Assembly (NCBI RefSeq): GCF_011058155.1
Contig: NZ_JAALFC010000008.1
Location: forward strand, 36,539 to 100,538
Length of the DNA: 64,000 bases
Origin: Litoribacterium kuwaitense
Lineage (GTDB): Bacteria; Bacillota; Bacilli; Bacillales; DSM-28697
Direction of reading: 5' to 3'
In this document: positions 44,979-54,889 of the stretch, in pieces
Layout: every line of letters starts with the position of its first letter
Numbering within the stretch: position 1 is the stretch's first letter
Notes under the pieces: model-generated
The model's database searches: none
Told to the model about the DNA's origin: nothing
What the model saw: only the letters and a program-made list of their open reading frames with translations
Translations under genes and position numbers: made by a program

Positions 44979-45040
44979 ATCATTAAGCACAAATCACTTA
45001 CGTTTATTTGTTGCTGTATGACGTATGTTTAGACGTGAAG

Positions 45041-45083
45041 AGACAGGACAGCCTCAACCTTTTTAGGGTAGAGGGTCTTGTCT
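45041..45083 (+). other. Hairpin between atpD and atpC
   Basis: AGACAGGAC (45041-45049) / GTCTTGTCT (45075-45083) with inner pairs CCTC (45052-45055) / GAGG (45071-45074). It is followed by a short T-rich stretch. The atpD-atpC gap is 196 bases. Confidence 0.55.
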
Positions 45084-45159
45084 TTCCATTGCGTCGAAGG
45101 CTTTTCTTTTCAACAAAATCTGACAGATCGTTTCGTAATTGAAGAATCGAAGCGCTTAG

Positions 45160-45576
<417 letters not shown>

Positions 45577-45588
45577 TCTGCATTAAAA

Positions 45589-45629
45589 AACAAGCAGGGC
45601 ATCGAGTCAATGCCGTCTGCTTGTTTTTT
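45589..45629 (+). terminator. Terminator of the atp operon
   Basis: AACAAGCAG (45589-45597) and GGCAT pair with ATGCC and CTGCTTGTT (45617-45625), then a T run. Confidence 0.9.
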
Positions 45630-45664
45630 GTGTAAGGGTAAAATTTGTGTGATCCCCGCCCTGC

Positions 45665-46183
45665 TTAAACCGCTGGAGACCCTTCCATTACACGGATTCT
45701 ATCTACATAAACGTATTCACTTACTGCGTAGTGCTTACTATTCAGCTGAATATCATTCCAAGCTTTTGTATTAAAAAGTAATGTACTATTGTTCAAATAA
45801 TCAACAGGATGACGATGGAGAAGACGGTGGATATAGGCAATGACACGTCTTGCTTCATCAGGAAGGTATTTTTGTTGATCTTCTTCTTGGAATTTCTGGC
45901 AGGCTGAAAGCAACTCAAAAAAGCGCTCTTTCTCTTCGGAAGAAGCTTCATTTTTAAAATAGCCCCAAATATGTTCAAATGTATTGACCAATGCTTTGAC
46001 AGAATAAGGTGCATAATGCAAATTTTGAATTCGCAAAAAGATACGATGATAATCTGAAATGTCCGAGGCCTCTGAAAATGCTCGCTTGACAGCTTCATAA
46101 GAGGAATAACCTTTAGCCATACTATTGTACTTGTTTTGCGCCCATAATTTCTCTGTGGCTTTTCGAATATCTTTCTCTGTCAT
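45665..46183 (-). CDS. DUF1722 (YbgA-like) protein
   Basis: 172 residues. The pattern LWAQNKYNSMAKG, FEHIWGYFKNEASSEEKERF and the following RRVIAYIHRLLHRHPVDYL corresponds to the DUF1722 domain of E. coli YbgA; function is unknown, though elsewhere the domain is found near photolyase genes, which are not present here. ATG 46183 is chosen because AAAGGTGG lies upstream of it and the GTG at 46198 overlaps that site. Single gene, opposite to its neighbours. Confidence 0.7.
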   Translation of the reverse strand: MTEKDIRKATEKLWAQNKYNSMAKGYSSYEAVKRAFSEASDISDYHRIFLRIQNLHYAPYSVKALVNTFEHIWGYFKNEASSEEKERFFELLSACQKFQEEDQQKYLPDEARRVIAYIHRLLHRHPVDYLNNSTLLFNTKAWNDIQLNSKHYAVSEYVYVDRIRVMEGSPAV

Positions 46184-46249
46184 GAACCCAAGATCCACCT
46201 TTCCGAATCAAGAAATGAATGTTCTTGTCGAATTCAAACCCCTCCTATT

Positions 46250-46278
46250 ATAATATACCTTGGAGCGTGTGGCGTCAA
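46250..46278 (-). promoter_or_regulatory. Sigma-A promoter of the DUF1722 gene
   Basis: Minus strand TTGACG (46278-46273), 17-bp spacer, TATTAT (46255-46250). TTGTCGAA-type Spo0A boxes occur at about 46226 and 46394 in the same intergenic region, but the motif is short. Confidence 0.6.
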
Positions 46279-46425
46279 CGTATGCAGAGGATGACACATG
46301 AACATTCCCCGAAAAAATGTCAAAAAAAATTTAACTCGGGTTTTGCATGTTTCCCGGGAAATGAGTAAAATAGAAGTAATATTACTGTCATATTGTCGAA
46401 ATATGAATGAAAAAGAGGGAAGGCT

Positions 46426-46659
46426 ATGTTTACATACGCCGGTCCAGTTGCATTGGTCAGTATTATAGTGCATTTGCTATGCATCGTTGTAACGTGGTGG
46501 GCCCTGCAAAGTCTGAAATTGGATGCTTTATTTAAGAAAGGAAAGACGAATCAAATACGCGTATTGTATGTCCTTGTAACCATTACAATAGGGGCGAGTG
46601 TAGCCAGATTTTTAATGGATTATTATATGTGGGCTACACAATGGACAAGTCTTCTGTAA
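46426..46659 (+). CDS. ywzB: DUF1146 membrane protein YwzB
   Basis: 77 residues with two membrane helices (about 5-27 and 45-62). It matches YwzB in size and in its position after atpC and before ywmB-murAA. ATG 46426 behind GAGGGAAGG. Function unknown. Confidence 0.8.
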   Translation: MFTYAGPVALVSIIVHLLCIVVTWWALQSLKLDALFKKGKTNQIRVLYVLVTITIGASVARFLMDYYMWATQWTSLL

Positions 46660-46776
46660 ACGCCGGTTTATGACAATGAGTACATAATGATGTGAATGAT
46701 GTCGGACACTGACGACTTCTTCCACGTATCTCTTCCTTCAATCAGGCAACAATGAAACTGAGGGAGGGGAAATGAC

Positions 46777-47505
46777 ATGTATCGAAGTAAAGTCTGGTGG
46801 ATCGCACTTATTCTGGCATTTTGTGTTTTGTCTTATACTGCATTGGGAAAAGAACGAACAGATCAATCACTCGAAGACACCAAAGCGTTTTTAAATACAG
46901 CATTTGACGTTATGGTTGACGAAGACGTCAAAACAACCGGGTGGTCTTTATATTCTCGGAAGACAATCATGGCTGATGAAGAGAGGCTTGCAGCGATAAA
47001 AAGGTCGCTCATATCAGCTGGTTGGGTGAAAAGCCCCGAATCTTCCACCACGTGGCAACGCAAGAGTGCTGAACAAGACTTATGGCAAGAACAAATGCAT
47101 GTAAAAAAACATCGTCATACGTATATGCTTTCTTATGAATTGAAGAGCAGCAATGCCGAAAAAGATCGCGTTCAAGCGATTGTTAAGCAGTTTGCCTCAG
47201 TGCGTGAAAAATGGTTTTCAAAAAATACGACAATCTATGCTTGTCTACAAGGGCAAAGCAGTGCTATGATAAGTGGAGTTTTGTCTAATCATGCAGCATC
47301 CCTTCTTCGCGCCTTTGATGCGACGCCTGTAGAAATGATTGAGGAACAATCGTTTATCAGTGTATCTGCATACAATGACTTATGGGAACAACATATCGTT
47401 GTGCCATCGGGGAAGATGAATCTGCAAACGGCGTTACGAAAAAATCGATCGTCAGGCGTTATTGATGTCACAATAGGAACACCTATCATTACTGTTGAAT
47501 ATTAA
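46777..47505 (+). CDS. ywmB: YwmB family protein
   Basis: 242 residues; an N-terminal signal peptide or anchor (about 6-24) and an exported domain of the YwmB (DUF1779) family. ATG 46777 behind GGGAGGGG. It sits 32 bases before murAA, the conserved B. subtilis pair. Function unknown; its linkage suggests an envelope role. Confidence 0.82.
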   Translation: MYRSKVWWIALILAFCVLSYTALGKERTDQSLEDTKAFLNTAFDVMVDEDVKTTGWSLYSRKTIMADEERLAAIKRSLISAGWVKSPESSTTWQRKSAEQDLWQEQMHVKKHRHTYMLSYELKSSNAEKDRVQAIVKQFASVREKWFSKNTTIYACLQGQSSAMISGVLSNHAASLLRAFDATPVEMIEEQSFISVSAYNDLWEQHIVVPSGKMNLQTALRKNRSSGVIDVTIGTPIITVEY

Positions 47506-47537
47506 TAAAAGTGAAAATGGACGCGGAGGGGAATAGC

Positions 47538-48872
47538 TTGGAAAAAATCATCGTCCGTGGTGGAAAAAAGCTGACAGGAACTGTGCATACAGAAGGCTCT
47601 AAAAATGCAGTACTCCCTGTTATCGCTGCTTCCATTCTACCAAAAAGGCAAAAAAGCATCATTACGGATGTACCCACTCTTGCGGATGTCTATACGATTA
47701 ACGAAGTACTGCGTTATATGAATGCGGAGGTGACGTTCGATGAGCGTCAAAACCAAGTCATTGTCGATGCATCCAAAGAGTTGAAGACAGAAGCACCTTT
47801 TGAATATGTGCGAAAAATGCGCGCGTCAGTATTAGTGATGGGACCATTGCTTGCGAGGCAACGGCACGCTAAGATTGCCTTACCAGGAGGATGCGCTATT
47901 GGCTCACGACCCATTGATCAACACCTAAAAGGTTTTGAAGCGATGGGTGCTAAAGTTCAAGTAGGAAATGGCTACATTGAAGCTTTTGTCGATGAAAGGC
48001 TACAGGGAGCTAAGATTTACCTTGATTTTCCTAGTGTAGGGGCTACGGAAAACATTATGATGGCTGCAACACTGGCTAAAGGCACGACGACCATTGATAA
48101 CGTGGCAAAGGAGCCAGAAATTGTTGACCTGGCAAATTACCTTAACAAAATGGGCGCTAAAGTCAAGGGAGCCGGTACAGGTACGATCAAAATTGAAGGT
48201 GTCGAAGAACTTGTCGGTGTTGAGCATGCAGTGATTCCAGACCGAATCGAAGCAGGGACATTAATGATTGCTGCCGCAATTACGAGAGGAAATGTCGTTG
48301 TCAAAGGAGCAGTTCCTGAGCATCTGTCATCTCTGATTGCTAAATTGGAAGAGATGGGCGTTCAATGTATCGAGGTCCCAGACGGAATTCAGGTCATTGC
48401 GCCTGAGAAATTAAAAGCAGCTGATTTAAAAACGATGCCTCACCCAGGATTTCCAACTGATATGCAAGCACAAATGATGGCGCTAACGTCGCAGGCGGAA
48501 GGCACAAGTATGTTAACTGAAACGGTATTTGAAAATCGATTTATGCACGTTCAAGAATTTCGTCGAATGAATGCGTCCATAAAAATTGAAGGTCGTTCAG
48601 CGATTGTTACAGGACCAAATACGCTTCAAGGAGCTGAAGTGGCAGCTACCGATTTACGGGCAGCTGCAGCGTTAATTCTTGCCGGACTTGTTGCTGAAGG
48701 TTATACACGCGTCACTGAACTACAGCATCTCGATCGAGGATATGTTCGTTTCGTTGAAAAATTGTCTTCGCTAGGAGCAGATATTGAACGCGTGGCAATT
48801 GAAGTTGCTACCGTCGAAGATGTAAACGCCAGTATCACGCAAAAAGTCAATGTGAATCCTAAATTTGCATGA
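47538..48872 (+). CDS. murAA: UDP-GlcNAc 1-carboxyvinyltransferase, main copy (MurAA)
   Basis: Starts peptidoglycan precursor synthesis; target of fosfomycin. Catalytic Cys119 in [14 protein letters not shown] 47538 is the start: it gives [16 protein letters not shown], the family N-terminus, eight bases after GGAGGGG; the upstream GTG at 47511 has no ribosome site. 444 residues. Other signatures: [18 protein letters not shown] and [16 protein letters not shown]. Second paralog is murAB at 19973. Confidence 0.96.
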   Translation: MEKIIVRGGKKLTGTVHTEGSKNAVLPVIAASILPKRQKSIITDVPTLADVYTINEVLRYMNAEVTFDERQNQVIVDASKELKTEAPFEYVRKMRASVLVMGPLLARQRHAKIALPGGCAIGSRPIDQHLKGFEAMGAKVQVGNGYIEAFVDERLQGAKIYLDFPSVGATENIMMAATLAKGTTTIDNVAKEPEIVDLANYLNKMGAKVKGAGTGTIKIEGVEELVGVEHAVIPDRIEAGTLMIAAAITRGNVVVKGAVPEHLSSLIAKLEEMGVQCIEVPDGIQVIAPEKLKAADLKTMPHPGFPTDMQAQMMALTSQAEGTSMLTETVFENRFMHVQEFRRMNASIKIEGRSAIVTGPNTLQGAEVAATDLRAAAALILAGLVAEGYTRVTELQHLDRGYVRFVEKLSSLGADIERVAIEVATVEDVNASITQKVNVNPKFA

Positions 48873-48875
48873 TGC

Positions 48876-48907
48876 AAAACTTCCGGCTCTGTCCGGGAGT
48901 TTTTTTC
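48876..48907 (+). terminator. murAA terminator
   Basis: AAAACTTCCGG (48876-48886) pairs with CCGGGAGTTTT (48893-48903), followed by TTT. Confidence 0.85.
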
Positions 48908-48989
48908 ATGGATGCAAATGTTCTAACGGCTTGTCCGACCTCATAGACTTAGGGGAGAAGAGAACCTTGTCTGTGAGAGGAGATGCCGC

Positions 48990-50066
48990 ATGCAATCATT
49001 TCAAAAAATACTATGGTTAATATTTGGGAGCATGGTGCTTTGTATAGGTATTCCTGCACTTGTGGTGCTCCCGTCGATTCAGGAACGCGCCATTGTGATG
49101 AGTCCCCAGGATAGCAGCAAAATAGATCAGCCACAGTTAGAGCTTTCAAGTCAGCCAGAAAGCAAAACAGAGAAAGAAAACATCCCGAATATTGAGGTGT
49201 CCGTATATCGTTCAGACATGAATAAAATTGATACGCTCCCCTTAGAATCCTATTTGATAGGTGTAGTTGCCGCAGAAATGCCGGCTACCTTTGAGTTAGA
49301 GGCATTAAAAGCACAGGCCATGGCAGCACGAACGTACACGATGAAGCAGCTTTTAAGTGAAGAATCTCTAGGGGTACCAAAAGGGGCAGACGTGACAGAT
49401 ACAGTAATGCATCAAGTATATTATGATAACGAACAGCTCAAGGATCAATGGGGCGAAACATACGGCGACAAATACGCAAAAATTGCCCAGGCGGTCAGAG
49501 AAACGTCAGGTCAAATTATTACGCATAATGGAACCCCTATCACAGCGTCTTTTTTCTCAACAAGTAATGGGTACACAGAAAACTCTGAGGATTACTGGCC
49601 TAATGCTTTTCCGTACTTGCGTAGTGTAGAAAGTCCATGGGATAAAAACGCTCCTCGTTTTATTGAAAATCGCGCCATTTCGGTTGCTCAATTTGAAGAA
49701 AGCTTAAATGTAAAGCTTCCTTCTGAAGGCGTGGTCGGAGAAATTATTAGTCGAACGGATGGGAAACGCGTAGAAAAAGTAAATATTAACGGAACAGAAA
49801 TGAGTGGGCGAGATGTGCGCGAAGCCTTACAATTACGATCATCAGACTTTTCGTGGGAGAGAGACGGTGACGTCGTTCAGATTGAAACAAAAGGCTACGG
49901 ACACGGTGTTGGCATGAGCCAGTATGGTGCCAACGGTATGGCTGCTTCTGGAAAGAACTATAAAGACATTTTAGCGCACTATTATCAAGATACAGTCATT
50001 GAACCAATCACAACATACGCCCTTCAACTGCAACGTTCCAATGCTGTAGCAGATAACGGATCATAA
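48990..50066 (+). CDS. spoIID: Stage II sporulation protein D (lytic transglycosylase)
   Basis: Mother-cell membrane enzyme that cuts septal peptidoglycan glycan strands during engulfment, working with SpoIIP and SpoIIM. Membrane anchor about 8-30. Catalytic Glu96 in VAAEMPATFELEALKAQ; C-terminal GYGHGVGMSQYGANGMA. ATG 48990 behind GAGAGGAGATG. 358 residues. Usually sigma-E dependent; I could not define the promoter. Confidence 0.95.
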   Translation: MQSFQKILWLIFGSMVLCIGIPALVVLPSIQERAIVMSPQDSSKIDQPQLELSSQPESKTEKENIPNIEVSVYRSDMNKIDTLPLESYLIGVVAAEMPATFELEALKAQAMAARTYTMKQLLSEESLGVPKGADVTDTVMHQVYYDNEQLKDQWGETYGDKYAKIAQAVRETSGQIITHNGTPITASFFSTSNGYTENSEDYWPNAFPYLRSVESPWDKNAPRFIENRAISVAQFEESLNVKLPSEGVVGEIISRTDGKRVEKVNINGTEMSGRDVREALQLRSSDFSWERDGDVVQIETKGYGHGVGMSQYGANGMAASGKNYKDILAHYYQDTVIEPITTYALQLQRSNAVADNGS

Positions 50067-50142
50067 GAAGAAAAGAAAATTTTACATTCGAAGGTATAAC
50101 TTTCCACCGAAGTGATCAGAATGATTGCTGAGGTGATGAAGA

Positions 50143-51066
50143 ATGAGAGAGGAAGAAAAACAAACGTCAGGTCAATCCAAATGGAAACAGCTGACAAAAA
50201 AACGTTGGTTTTACCCTGCCGTTTATTTAGCAAGTGCAGCCGTCATTTTAACATCTGTCTTCTGGATGCAAGATAATGCATTGGAAGAAGCACAGGATGC
50301 TCAAAATGAAGACTTCTCAGTGAATGACCCGATGTTCGATGAAGATGCCGTAGAAGTGACAAATTCAACTGAACATTTTGTCATGCCGGCTCGTGAAGAT
50401 GTAGCCGTTATTGTTGCCAAGGATTTCTATGAAGCAAGTGCCTCCCAAGAAGAACAGGAAGAAGCTCTCGTCATGCATAATAACACGTATTACCCAAACA
50501 CAGGTGTTGACCTGGCTACAGAAAATGGAGAGAGCTTTGAAGTCTTAGCGGCTTTAAGCGGTACAGTTACTCGTGCAGAGAAAGATGATTTGTTTGGAAA
50601 TGTTGTCGAGGTTGATCATGGTGAAGGTGTAGAAACGTATTATCATAGCTTGAGTGAAGTTCAAGTGCAAGAAGGTGATACGGTAAAACAAAGTGATGTC
50701 ATCGGCTCAGCTGGTCAAAATGAGTTTAATCAGGAGTCAGGTGTGCACCTTCATTTTGAAGTTCGTAAAGATGGCGAGCCAATAAATCCTTTAAGCGTGA
50801 TTGATAAAGAGCTTGCTGTACTTGTTGAAAGTGGCATGAACAAAGAAGATGAGTCAGTGCCAGAAGAACAGTCTTCTGAAGAAGATGCAGACAATCGTGA
50901 AGAAAACGAAGATTCAGCTAGTGAGCCTGCTGATGAAGAATCGTCAAACGAAGAGGATCAGCAGGAAGAAAATGAGGAAGAACTCTTTGAAGAGCAAGAT
51001 GAAAATAGCGATGCTTCGTCTTCCGATGATGAAAGAGATGAAGAAGAAGAGGATCCAGATCAGTAA
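50143..51066 (+). CDS. spoIIQ: SpoIIQ-like forespore protein with degenerate LytM domain
   Basis: Forespore membrane protein whose extracellular LytM (M23) domain binds SpoIIIAH across the septum to form the engulfment zipper and feeding channel. Membrane helix about 25-45. In the LytM domain the first zinc histidine is replaced (NTGVDLA instead of HxxxD), while HLHFE is kept, as in inactive Bacillus SpoIIQ. After the domain comes a tail of about 75 residues that is mainly Glu, Asp, Ser and Asn. ATG 50143 behind GAGGTGATG. Position after spoIID is conserved. Confidence 0.9.
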   Translation: MREEEKQTSGQSKWKQLTKKRWFYPAVYLASAAVILTSVFWMQDNALEEAQDAQNEDFSVNDPMFDEDAVEVTNSTEHFVMPAREDVAVIVAKDFYEASASQEEQEEALVMHNNTYYPNTGVDLATENGESFEVLAALSGTVTRAEKDDLFGNVVEVDHGEGVETYYHSLSEVQVQEGDTVKQSDVIGSAGQNEFNQESGVHLHFEVRKDGEPINPLSVIDKELAVLVESGMNKEDESVPEEQSSEEDADNREENEDSASEPADEESSNEEDQQEENEEELFEEQDENSDASSSDDERDEEEEDPDQ

Positions 51067-51073
51067 TATGTCG

Positions 51074-51120
51074 ACAAGAGTGGTTTAGCCATCATGGGCT
51101 TGAACCACTCTTGTTATTTG
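51074..51120 (+). terminator. spoIIQ terminator
   Basis: Perfect 12-bp stem ACAAGAGTGGTT (51074-51085) / AACCACTCTTGT (51103-51114), then TATTTG. Confidence 0.85.
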
Positions 51121-51303
51121 ATAACATCGTAAAAAGATGCAAGCCGCCCTGACTAAGCGTAGCCTCCTCGACCGAGAAAGAGGAAGTTAGCACGACCACG
51201 TATAAATCGCTTAGAAATTGAAAATGAGTGAGTATTTCGACAGGAATGTAGTCTTCTTTTGCCGAAATGTTAAGGAAAAGATAAAAAAAGGAGAATGCTG
51301 TCG

Positions 51304-52908
51304 ATGCCACTGTATTATCCATACGCTTCAAAGAGACATGTGACCTATGCACATAATGGAATGGTCGCAACATCACAACCGCTTGCCGCACAGGCCGGAA
51401 TTACTGTGATGCAGGCAGGAGGAAATGCAATTGACGCTGCGATCGCTACTGCCGCAACATTGACCGTCGTTGAGCCTACGTCAAACGGAATCGGGGGCGA
51501 CGCATTTGCTATTGTATGGGCAAAGGGTCAGTTACATGGGATGAATGCAAGTGGGCAATCCCCTTCCTTATTATCTCTTGATGTTTTACCTGAGGAAAAC
51601 GGCCGTAAAACGATTCCGGCTCATGGATGGACACCAATCACTGTCCCAGGCGCGCCAGCAGGCTGGGCAGCATTACATAAGCGATTTGGAAAATTGCCAT
51701 TTGCAAAAGTGTTAGAGCCTGCAATTCACTATGCAAAGCAAGGTTTCCCGATATCGCCGGTATTAGGCTATCACTGGGAGCGTGCTGTCACTGCGTTCGA
51801 AAAAGTGCTTACAAAAGAAGCCTTTGCTGAATGGTGCGCTGTGTTTGCACCTGAAAAACGTGCGCCAGCCATCGGAGCCCTTTGGTCTTCACCGCGCCAC
51901 GCCGCTTCATTGCAAGAGATTGCTGATTCATATGCAGATTCTCTTTACTCAGGAAGTCTTGCAGACAAAATCGATCAGGCGTCAAGGGAAGCTGGAGGGT
52001 ATATTCGTAAATCTGACCTTAAAGAGATGGCTGTAGAATGGGTAGATCCCATTTCGGTCAATTATCGAGGCTATCAAGTGTGGGAGCTTCCACCGAATGG
52101 ACAAGGGATTGCCACACTAATGGCACTACAAATGTTACAAGGTGATACATTTAGTGAAACACGCTCTGAGAAAGATCTTCATGTACAAATTGAAGCGATG
52201 AAGTACGCTTTTCGTGATACGCAGGCGCAAGTGACAGATTCACGTATGATGCATGTGACGACAGAGCAATTGCTTTCAAAAGCATATGCGCAATCACGCC
52301 GAGCGCTCATTTGCGAGGAGGCAGCTGATCCTCAAGCTGGTGAGCTGTCGACAAGCGGAACGGTTTACTTAGCAACTGCGGATCATGAAGGAAATATGGT
52401 TTCTTTCATTCAGAGCAATTACATGGGCTTTGGGTCAGGTATTGTCGTACCGGGGACGGGAATCTCGCTGCAAAACCGGGGGCACGATTTTTCGACCGAT
52501 CCAAGTCATCCCAATGTGCTAGCACCGAAAAAGCGAACATACCACACGATCATTCCTGGATTTATTACGAAAAATGAGCAGCCAATCGGCCCTTTTGGAG
52601 TCATGGGGGGATACATGCAGCCGCAGGGACACCTTCAGGTTATTTTGAATTTACTTGATTACAAACTTAATCCTCAAGCTGCTTTAGATGCACCACGCTG
52701 GCAATGGATAAAGGAAAAGAATGTATTGGTTGAACAGCAAATGGATGCAGCGATCATTGAATCTTTGGTACGCCGAGGACATCAGGTCGACATTGCCCCA
52801 ACATCGTATAGCTTTGGGCGTGGTCAAATCATATTAAGAAATTGCGAAACGGGTGTGTTATCTGGGGGAACTGAAATGAGGACAGATGGGCATATCGCTG
52901 TATATTAA
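51304..52908 (+). CDS. Gamma-glutamyltransferase family protein (YwrD-like)
   Basis: N-terminal nucleophile hydrolase that splits or transfers gamma-glutamyl groups. The nucleophile threonine is in STSGTVYLATAD, where autocleavage would make two subunits; NGIGGDAFAIVW and QSNYMGFGSGIVVPG are close to YwrD of B. subtilis. No signal peptide, so probably cytoplasmic, unlike secreted Ggt. ATG 51304 is chosen, 10 bases after AAAAAGGAG; ATG 51295 is too close. 534 residues. It is 31 bases before pcp; the two probably form an operon for gamma-glutamyl and pyroglutamyl peptides. Confidence 0.9.
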   Translation: MPLYYPYASKRHVTYAHNGMVATSQPLAAQAGITVMQAGGNAIDAAIATAATLTVVEPTSNGIGGDAFAIVWAKGQLHGMNASGQSPSLLSLDVLPEENGRKTIPAHGWTPITVPGAPAGWAALHKRFGKLPFAKVLEPAIHYAKQGFPISPVLGYHWERAVTAFEKVLTKEAFAEWCAVFAPEKRAPAIGALWSSPRHAASLQEIADSYADSLYSGSLADKIDQASREAGGYIRKSDLKEMAVEWVDPISVNYRGYQVWELPPNGQGIATLMALQMLQGDTFSETRSEKDLHVQIEAMKYAFRDTQAQVTDSRMMHVTTEQLLSKAYAQSRRALICEEAADPQAGELSTSGTVYLATADHEGNMVSFIQSNYMGFGSGIVVPGTGISLQNRGHDFSTDPSHPNVLAPKKRTYHTIIPGFITKNEQPIGPFGVMGGYMQPQGHLQVILNLLDYKLNPQAALDAPRWQWIKEKNVLVEQQMDAAIIESLVRRGHQVDIAPTSYSFGRGQIILRNCETGVLSGGTEMRTDGHIAVY

Positions 52909-52939
52909 GAGGATTAAATGAAAAGAGGTAGAAAGAAAC

Positions 52940-53527
52940 ATGAGGAAAATTTTGCTTACAGGCTTTGAACCTTTTGGCTCCTTTGAAAGCAATCCGACAC
53001 AGTACATCGCCAAAGCACTCGACAAAACGCAATTCGGTGATGCCGTTGTAGAAAGTATTGTATTGCCAGTCGAATTTGATAAAGGGCCAGCCGTAGCTCT
53101 AAAAGCGGTTCATGACTGTAAACCTGATATTGTGATTGCGACAGGAATGGCTGCGGGGCGAGATCGAATCACTCCTGAACGAGTAGCCATTAATTGGGGA
53201 GAAGGGAAAACAGCTCTTGGCTTTAGAGAATCGGGTAAGTTGGAGCAAGACGGGCCGGACGGTCTATTTTCCAGGCTTCCACTTGAAGAATTAGTTAGCC
53301 AGCTTGAACGTGAAGGGATATGGGCGAAGATTTCAAATACAGCGGGCACATATGTGTGTAATGCAGTCATGTACACACTACTTCACCATACAAGTATCCC
53401 GGCAGGATTTATTCATGTTCCTGCGATGGATGGTTCTGAGACATCGGAGTCCAGCTGGCCGCTTTCTGATCTGCAACAAGGCATGCATCGCCTTGTGCAT
53501 CATCTAGTCACAATGTTAGAGCAGTGA
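52940..53527 (+). CDS. pcp: Pyroglutamyl-peptidase I
   Basis: Cysteine peptidase removing N-terminal pyroglutamate. Catalytic Glu80 in ITPERVAIN, Cys140 in NTAGTYVCNAV, His159 in AGFIHVPAM. The Cys-His distance is a few residues shorter than in the B. amyloliquefaciens enzyme. ATG 52940 behind AGAGGTAG. 195 residues. Confidence 0.94.
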   Translation: MRKILLTGFEPFGSFESNPTQYIAKALDKTQFGDAVVESIVLPVEFDKGPAVALKAVHDCKPDIVIATGMAAGRDRITPERVAINWGEGKTALGFRESGKLEQDGPDGLFSRLPLEELVSQLEREGIWAKISNTAGTYVCNAVMYTLLHHTSIPAGFIHVPAMDGSETSESSWPLSDLQQGMHRLVHHLVTMLEQ

Positions 53528-53564
53528 ATTCATCATTGAAGCGAGACGACTGAGCGATAGCGCG

Positions 53565-53750
53565 TTAAAAGTATATTTCCTCCCAACAGTGGTCAGCATG
53601 CTGCTTGTAAGCATCCATCAATTCATCCATGCTTGATTCATATAGTTGGCGTCCATCGGACATTTTATAAACTCCTGAGTGTAGAAGAAAGTCAATCATA
53701 TGCTCTTTATCGTGCGATGTGCTAGCGGATGGTTTACGGAGAAACTTCAT
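53565..53750 (-). CDS. Small FbpA-type (Fur-regulated basic protein A family) protein
   Basis: 61 residues. MIDFLLHSGVYKMSDGRQLYE, shortened in its match, and SSMDELMDAYK follow the FbpA family pattern (Lxxlixxgvykxxxxqlyels). The ATG at 53750 is chosen because AGAGAGGAG is nine bases upstream and because the promoter at 53793-53821 would start RNA near 53786, inside the longer open frame. Known FbpA proteins act with small RNA FsrA in iron sparing; no Fur box was seen here, but a cre-like site lies at the start of transcription, so its control may differ. Confidence 0.6.
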   Translation of the reverse strand: MKFLRKPSASTSHDKEHMIDFLLHSGVYKMSDGRQLYESSMDELMDAYKQHADHCWEEIYF

Positions 53751-53771
53751 CGTGATTGCTCCTCTCTGCAT

Positions 53772-53785
53772 TGTAAGCGTTTTCT
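53772..53785. promoter_or_regulatory. Candidate cre (CcpA) site at the FbpA-like gene
   Basis: TGTAAGCGTTTTCT fits TGWAANCGNTNWCA at 13 of 14 positions and is very close to the B. subtilis amyE operator. It overlaps the predicted transcription start, the classic position for repression. Confidence 0.55.
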
Positions 53786-53792
53786 TTATTAA

Positions 53793-53821
53793 ATTATACA
53801 TAATGGAAGCGCATTCATCAA
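53793..53821 (-). promoter_or_regulatory. Sigma-A promoter of the FbpA-like gene
   Basis: Minus strand TTGATG (53821-53816), 17-bp spacer, TATAAT (53798-53793). Confidence 0.7.
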
Positions 53822-53935
53822 TAGGCTTTCGCTGAAAGTTTTTCTCTATTTCTAAATTGGAAGCACGTCGTATATGATGGAGTAAGCAATTGTTAGTTTA
53901 TACTATAGCAAACTCACTTGAATGGGGGCAGATTA

Positions 53936-54889
53936 ATGCAATTTAAGCCGATTACTTCGGAAGATATCCAAGCCATTATTCAATTATGGAATGAAACACT
54001 AAATGAAACGTTTCCAATGCGCGCGGCATTGTTTGTACAAAATACATTTGAAGATCCAAATTGGCTTCCTGAGGGGTCTCGTGGGGCATGGAAGAATGAC
54101 GAATTGGTCGGAATCGTCACGGCAAAACGATGGCAGGAAGGCGATGCGATCCCAGCGTATCAATCTATGGGCTGGATTCAAGCTTTATTGGTCAAACGAG
54201 AGCATCGCAACAAAGGAATTGGAACAGCATTGCTTAGGCATGCGGAAGCAGCGCTCGTTCGTGCTGGTGCAACAGACCTTTATATCGGCCGTGACCCTGG
54301 AGACTTTTTCCCTGGGTGGCCTGCTGAAGATGAGATGGCGACGGCTTGGTTGGAAAGGCTTGGTTACGAGAATGAGGGGCGCGTTTTCGATTTAAAACGA
54401 ACAGAGCCAGGGCCAGTCGTAGAAGCAGTATTTCCAGATCATGTGGAGGCTCGGACATTGACAGCTGACGAGGCGGATAGGTTTATTGCCTTTTTAGACC
54501 GTGAATTCCCGGGGCGGTGGGCTTATGAGGCGCGGAAATACTTTGCTGCAGGAGGAACGGGAGAAGACTATATGGTGCTTCTGGATCAAGGTGACATCGT
54601 CGGTTTCGCTCGTATGAATGGTGGAAAAACACCCATCATTGGACAAAATGTGTATTGGGCACCGTTATTTGCTGGCTCGCTTGGAGGTGTTGGACCACTT
54701 GGAGTAGCAAAACATGTGCGAGGCAAGGGTTATGGTAAAAACATCATCTCAGCTGCTGTTAACCACGTGCAAGCAACGGGAGTGAAGTACCAAGTGATTG
54801 ACTGGACTGGACATGAAGGCTTATACGAGAAATGGGGATTTACCCCTTATAAATATTACGCCTTGTATGGAAAGCGGGTTAGGCCATGA
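53936..54889 (+). CDS. Tandem GNAT acetyltransferase
   Basis: 317 residues made of two GNAT folds. The N-terminal one has the acetyl-CoA loop in KREHRNKGIGTALLRHAE; the C-terminal one has GVAKHVRGKGYGKNII. ATG 53936 behind GGGGGC. The stop overlaps the next start as ATGA, tightly coupling it to a BadF-type sugar kinase, so the pair may handle an amino sugar (for example acetylation and phosphorylation of glucosamine-type compounds). That pathway is inference; the substrate is unknown. Confidence 0.8.
   Translation: MQFKPITSEDIQAIIQLWNETLNETFPMRAALFVQNTFEDPNWLPEGSRGAWKNDELVGIVTAKRWQEGDAIPAYQSMGWIQALLVKREHRNKGIGTALLRHAEAALVRAGATDLYIGRDPGDFFPGWPAEDEMATAWLERLGYENEGRVFDLKRTEPGPVVEAVFPDHVEARTLTADEADRFIAFLDREFPGRWAYEARKYFAAGGTGEDYMVLLDQGDIVGFARMNGGKTPIIGQNVYWAPLFAGSLGGVGPLGVAKHVRGKGYGKNIISAAVNHVQATGVKYQVIDWTGHEGLYEKWGFTPYKYYALYGKRVRP

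Noticed and set aside
46226..46402. Spo0A boxes controlling the DUF1722 gene and ywzB
   Set aside because: TGTCGAA is only seven bases and occurs several times by chance in a window of this size; two copies are not enough.
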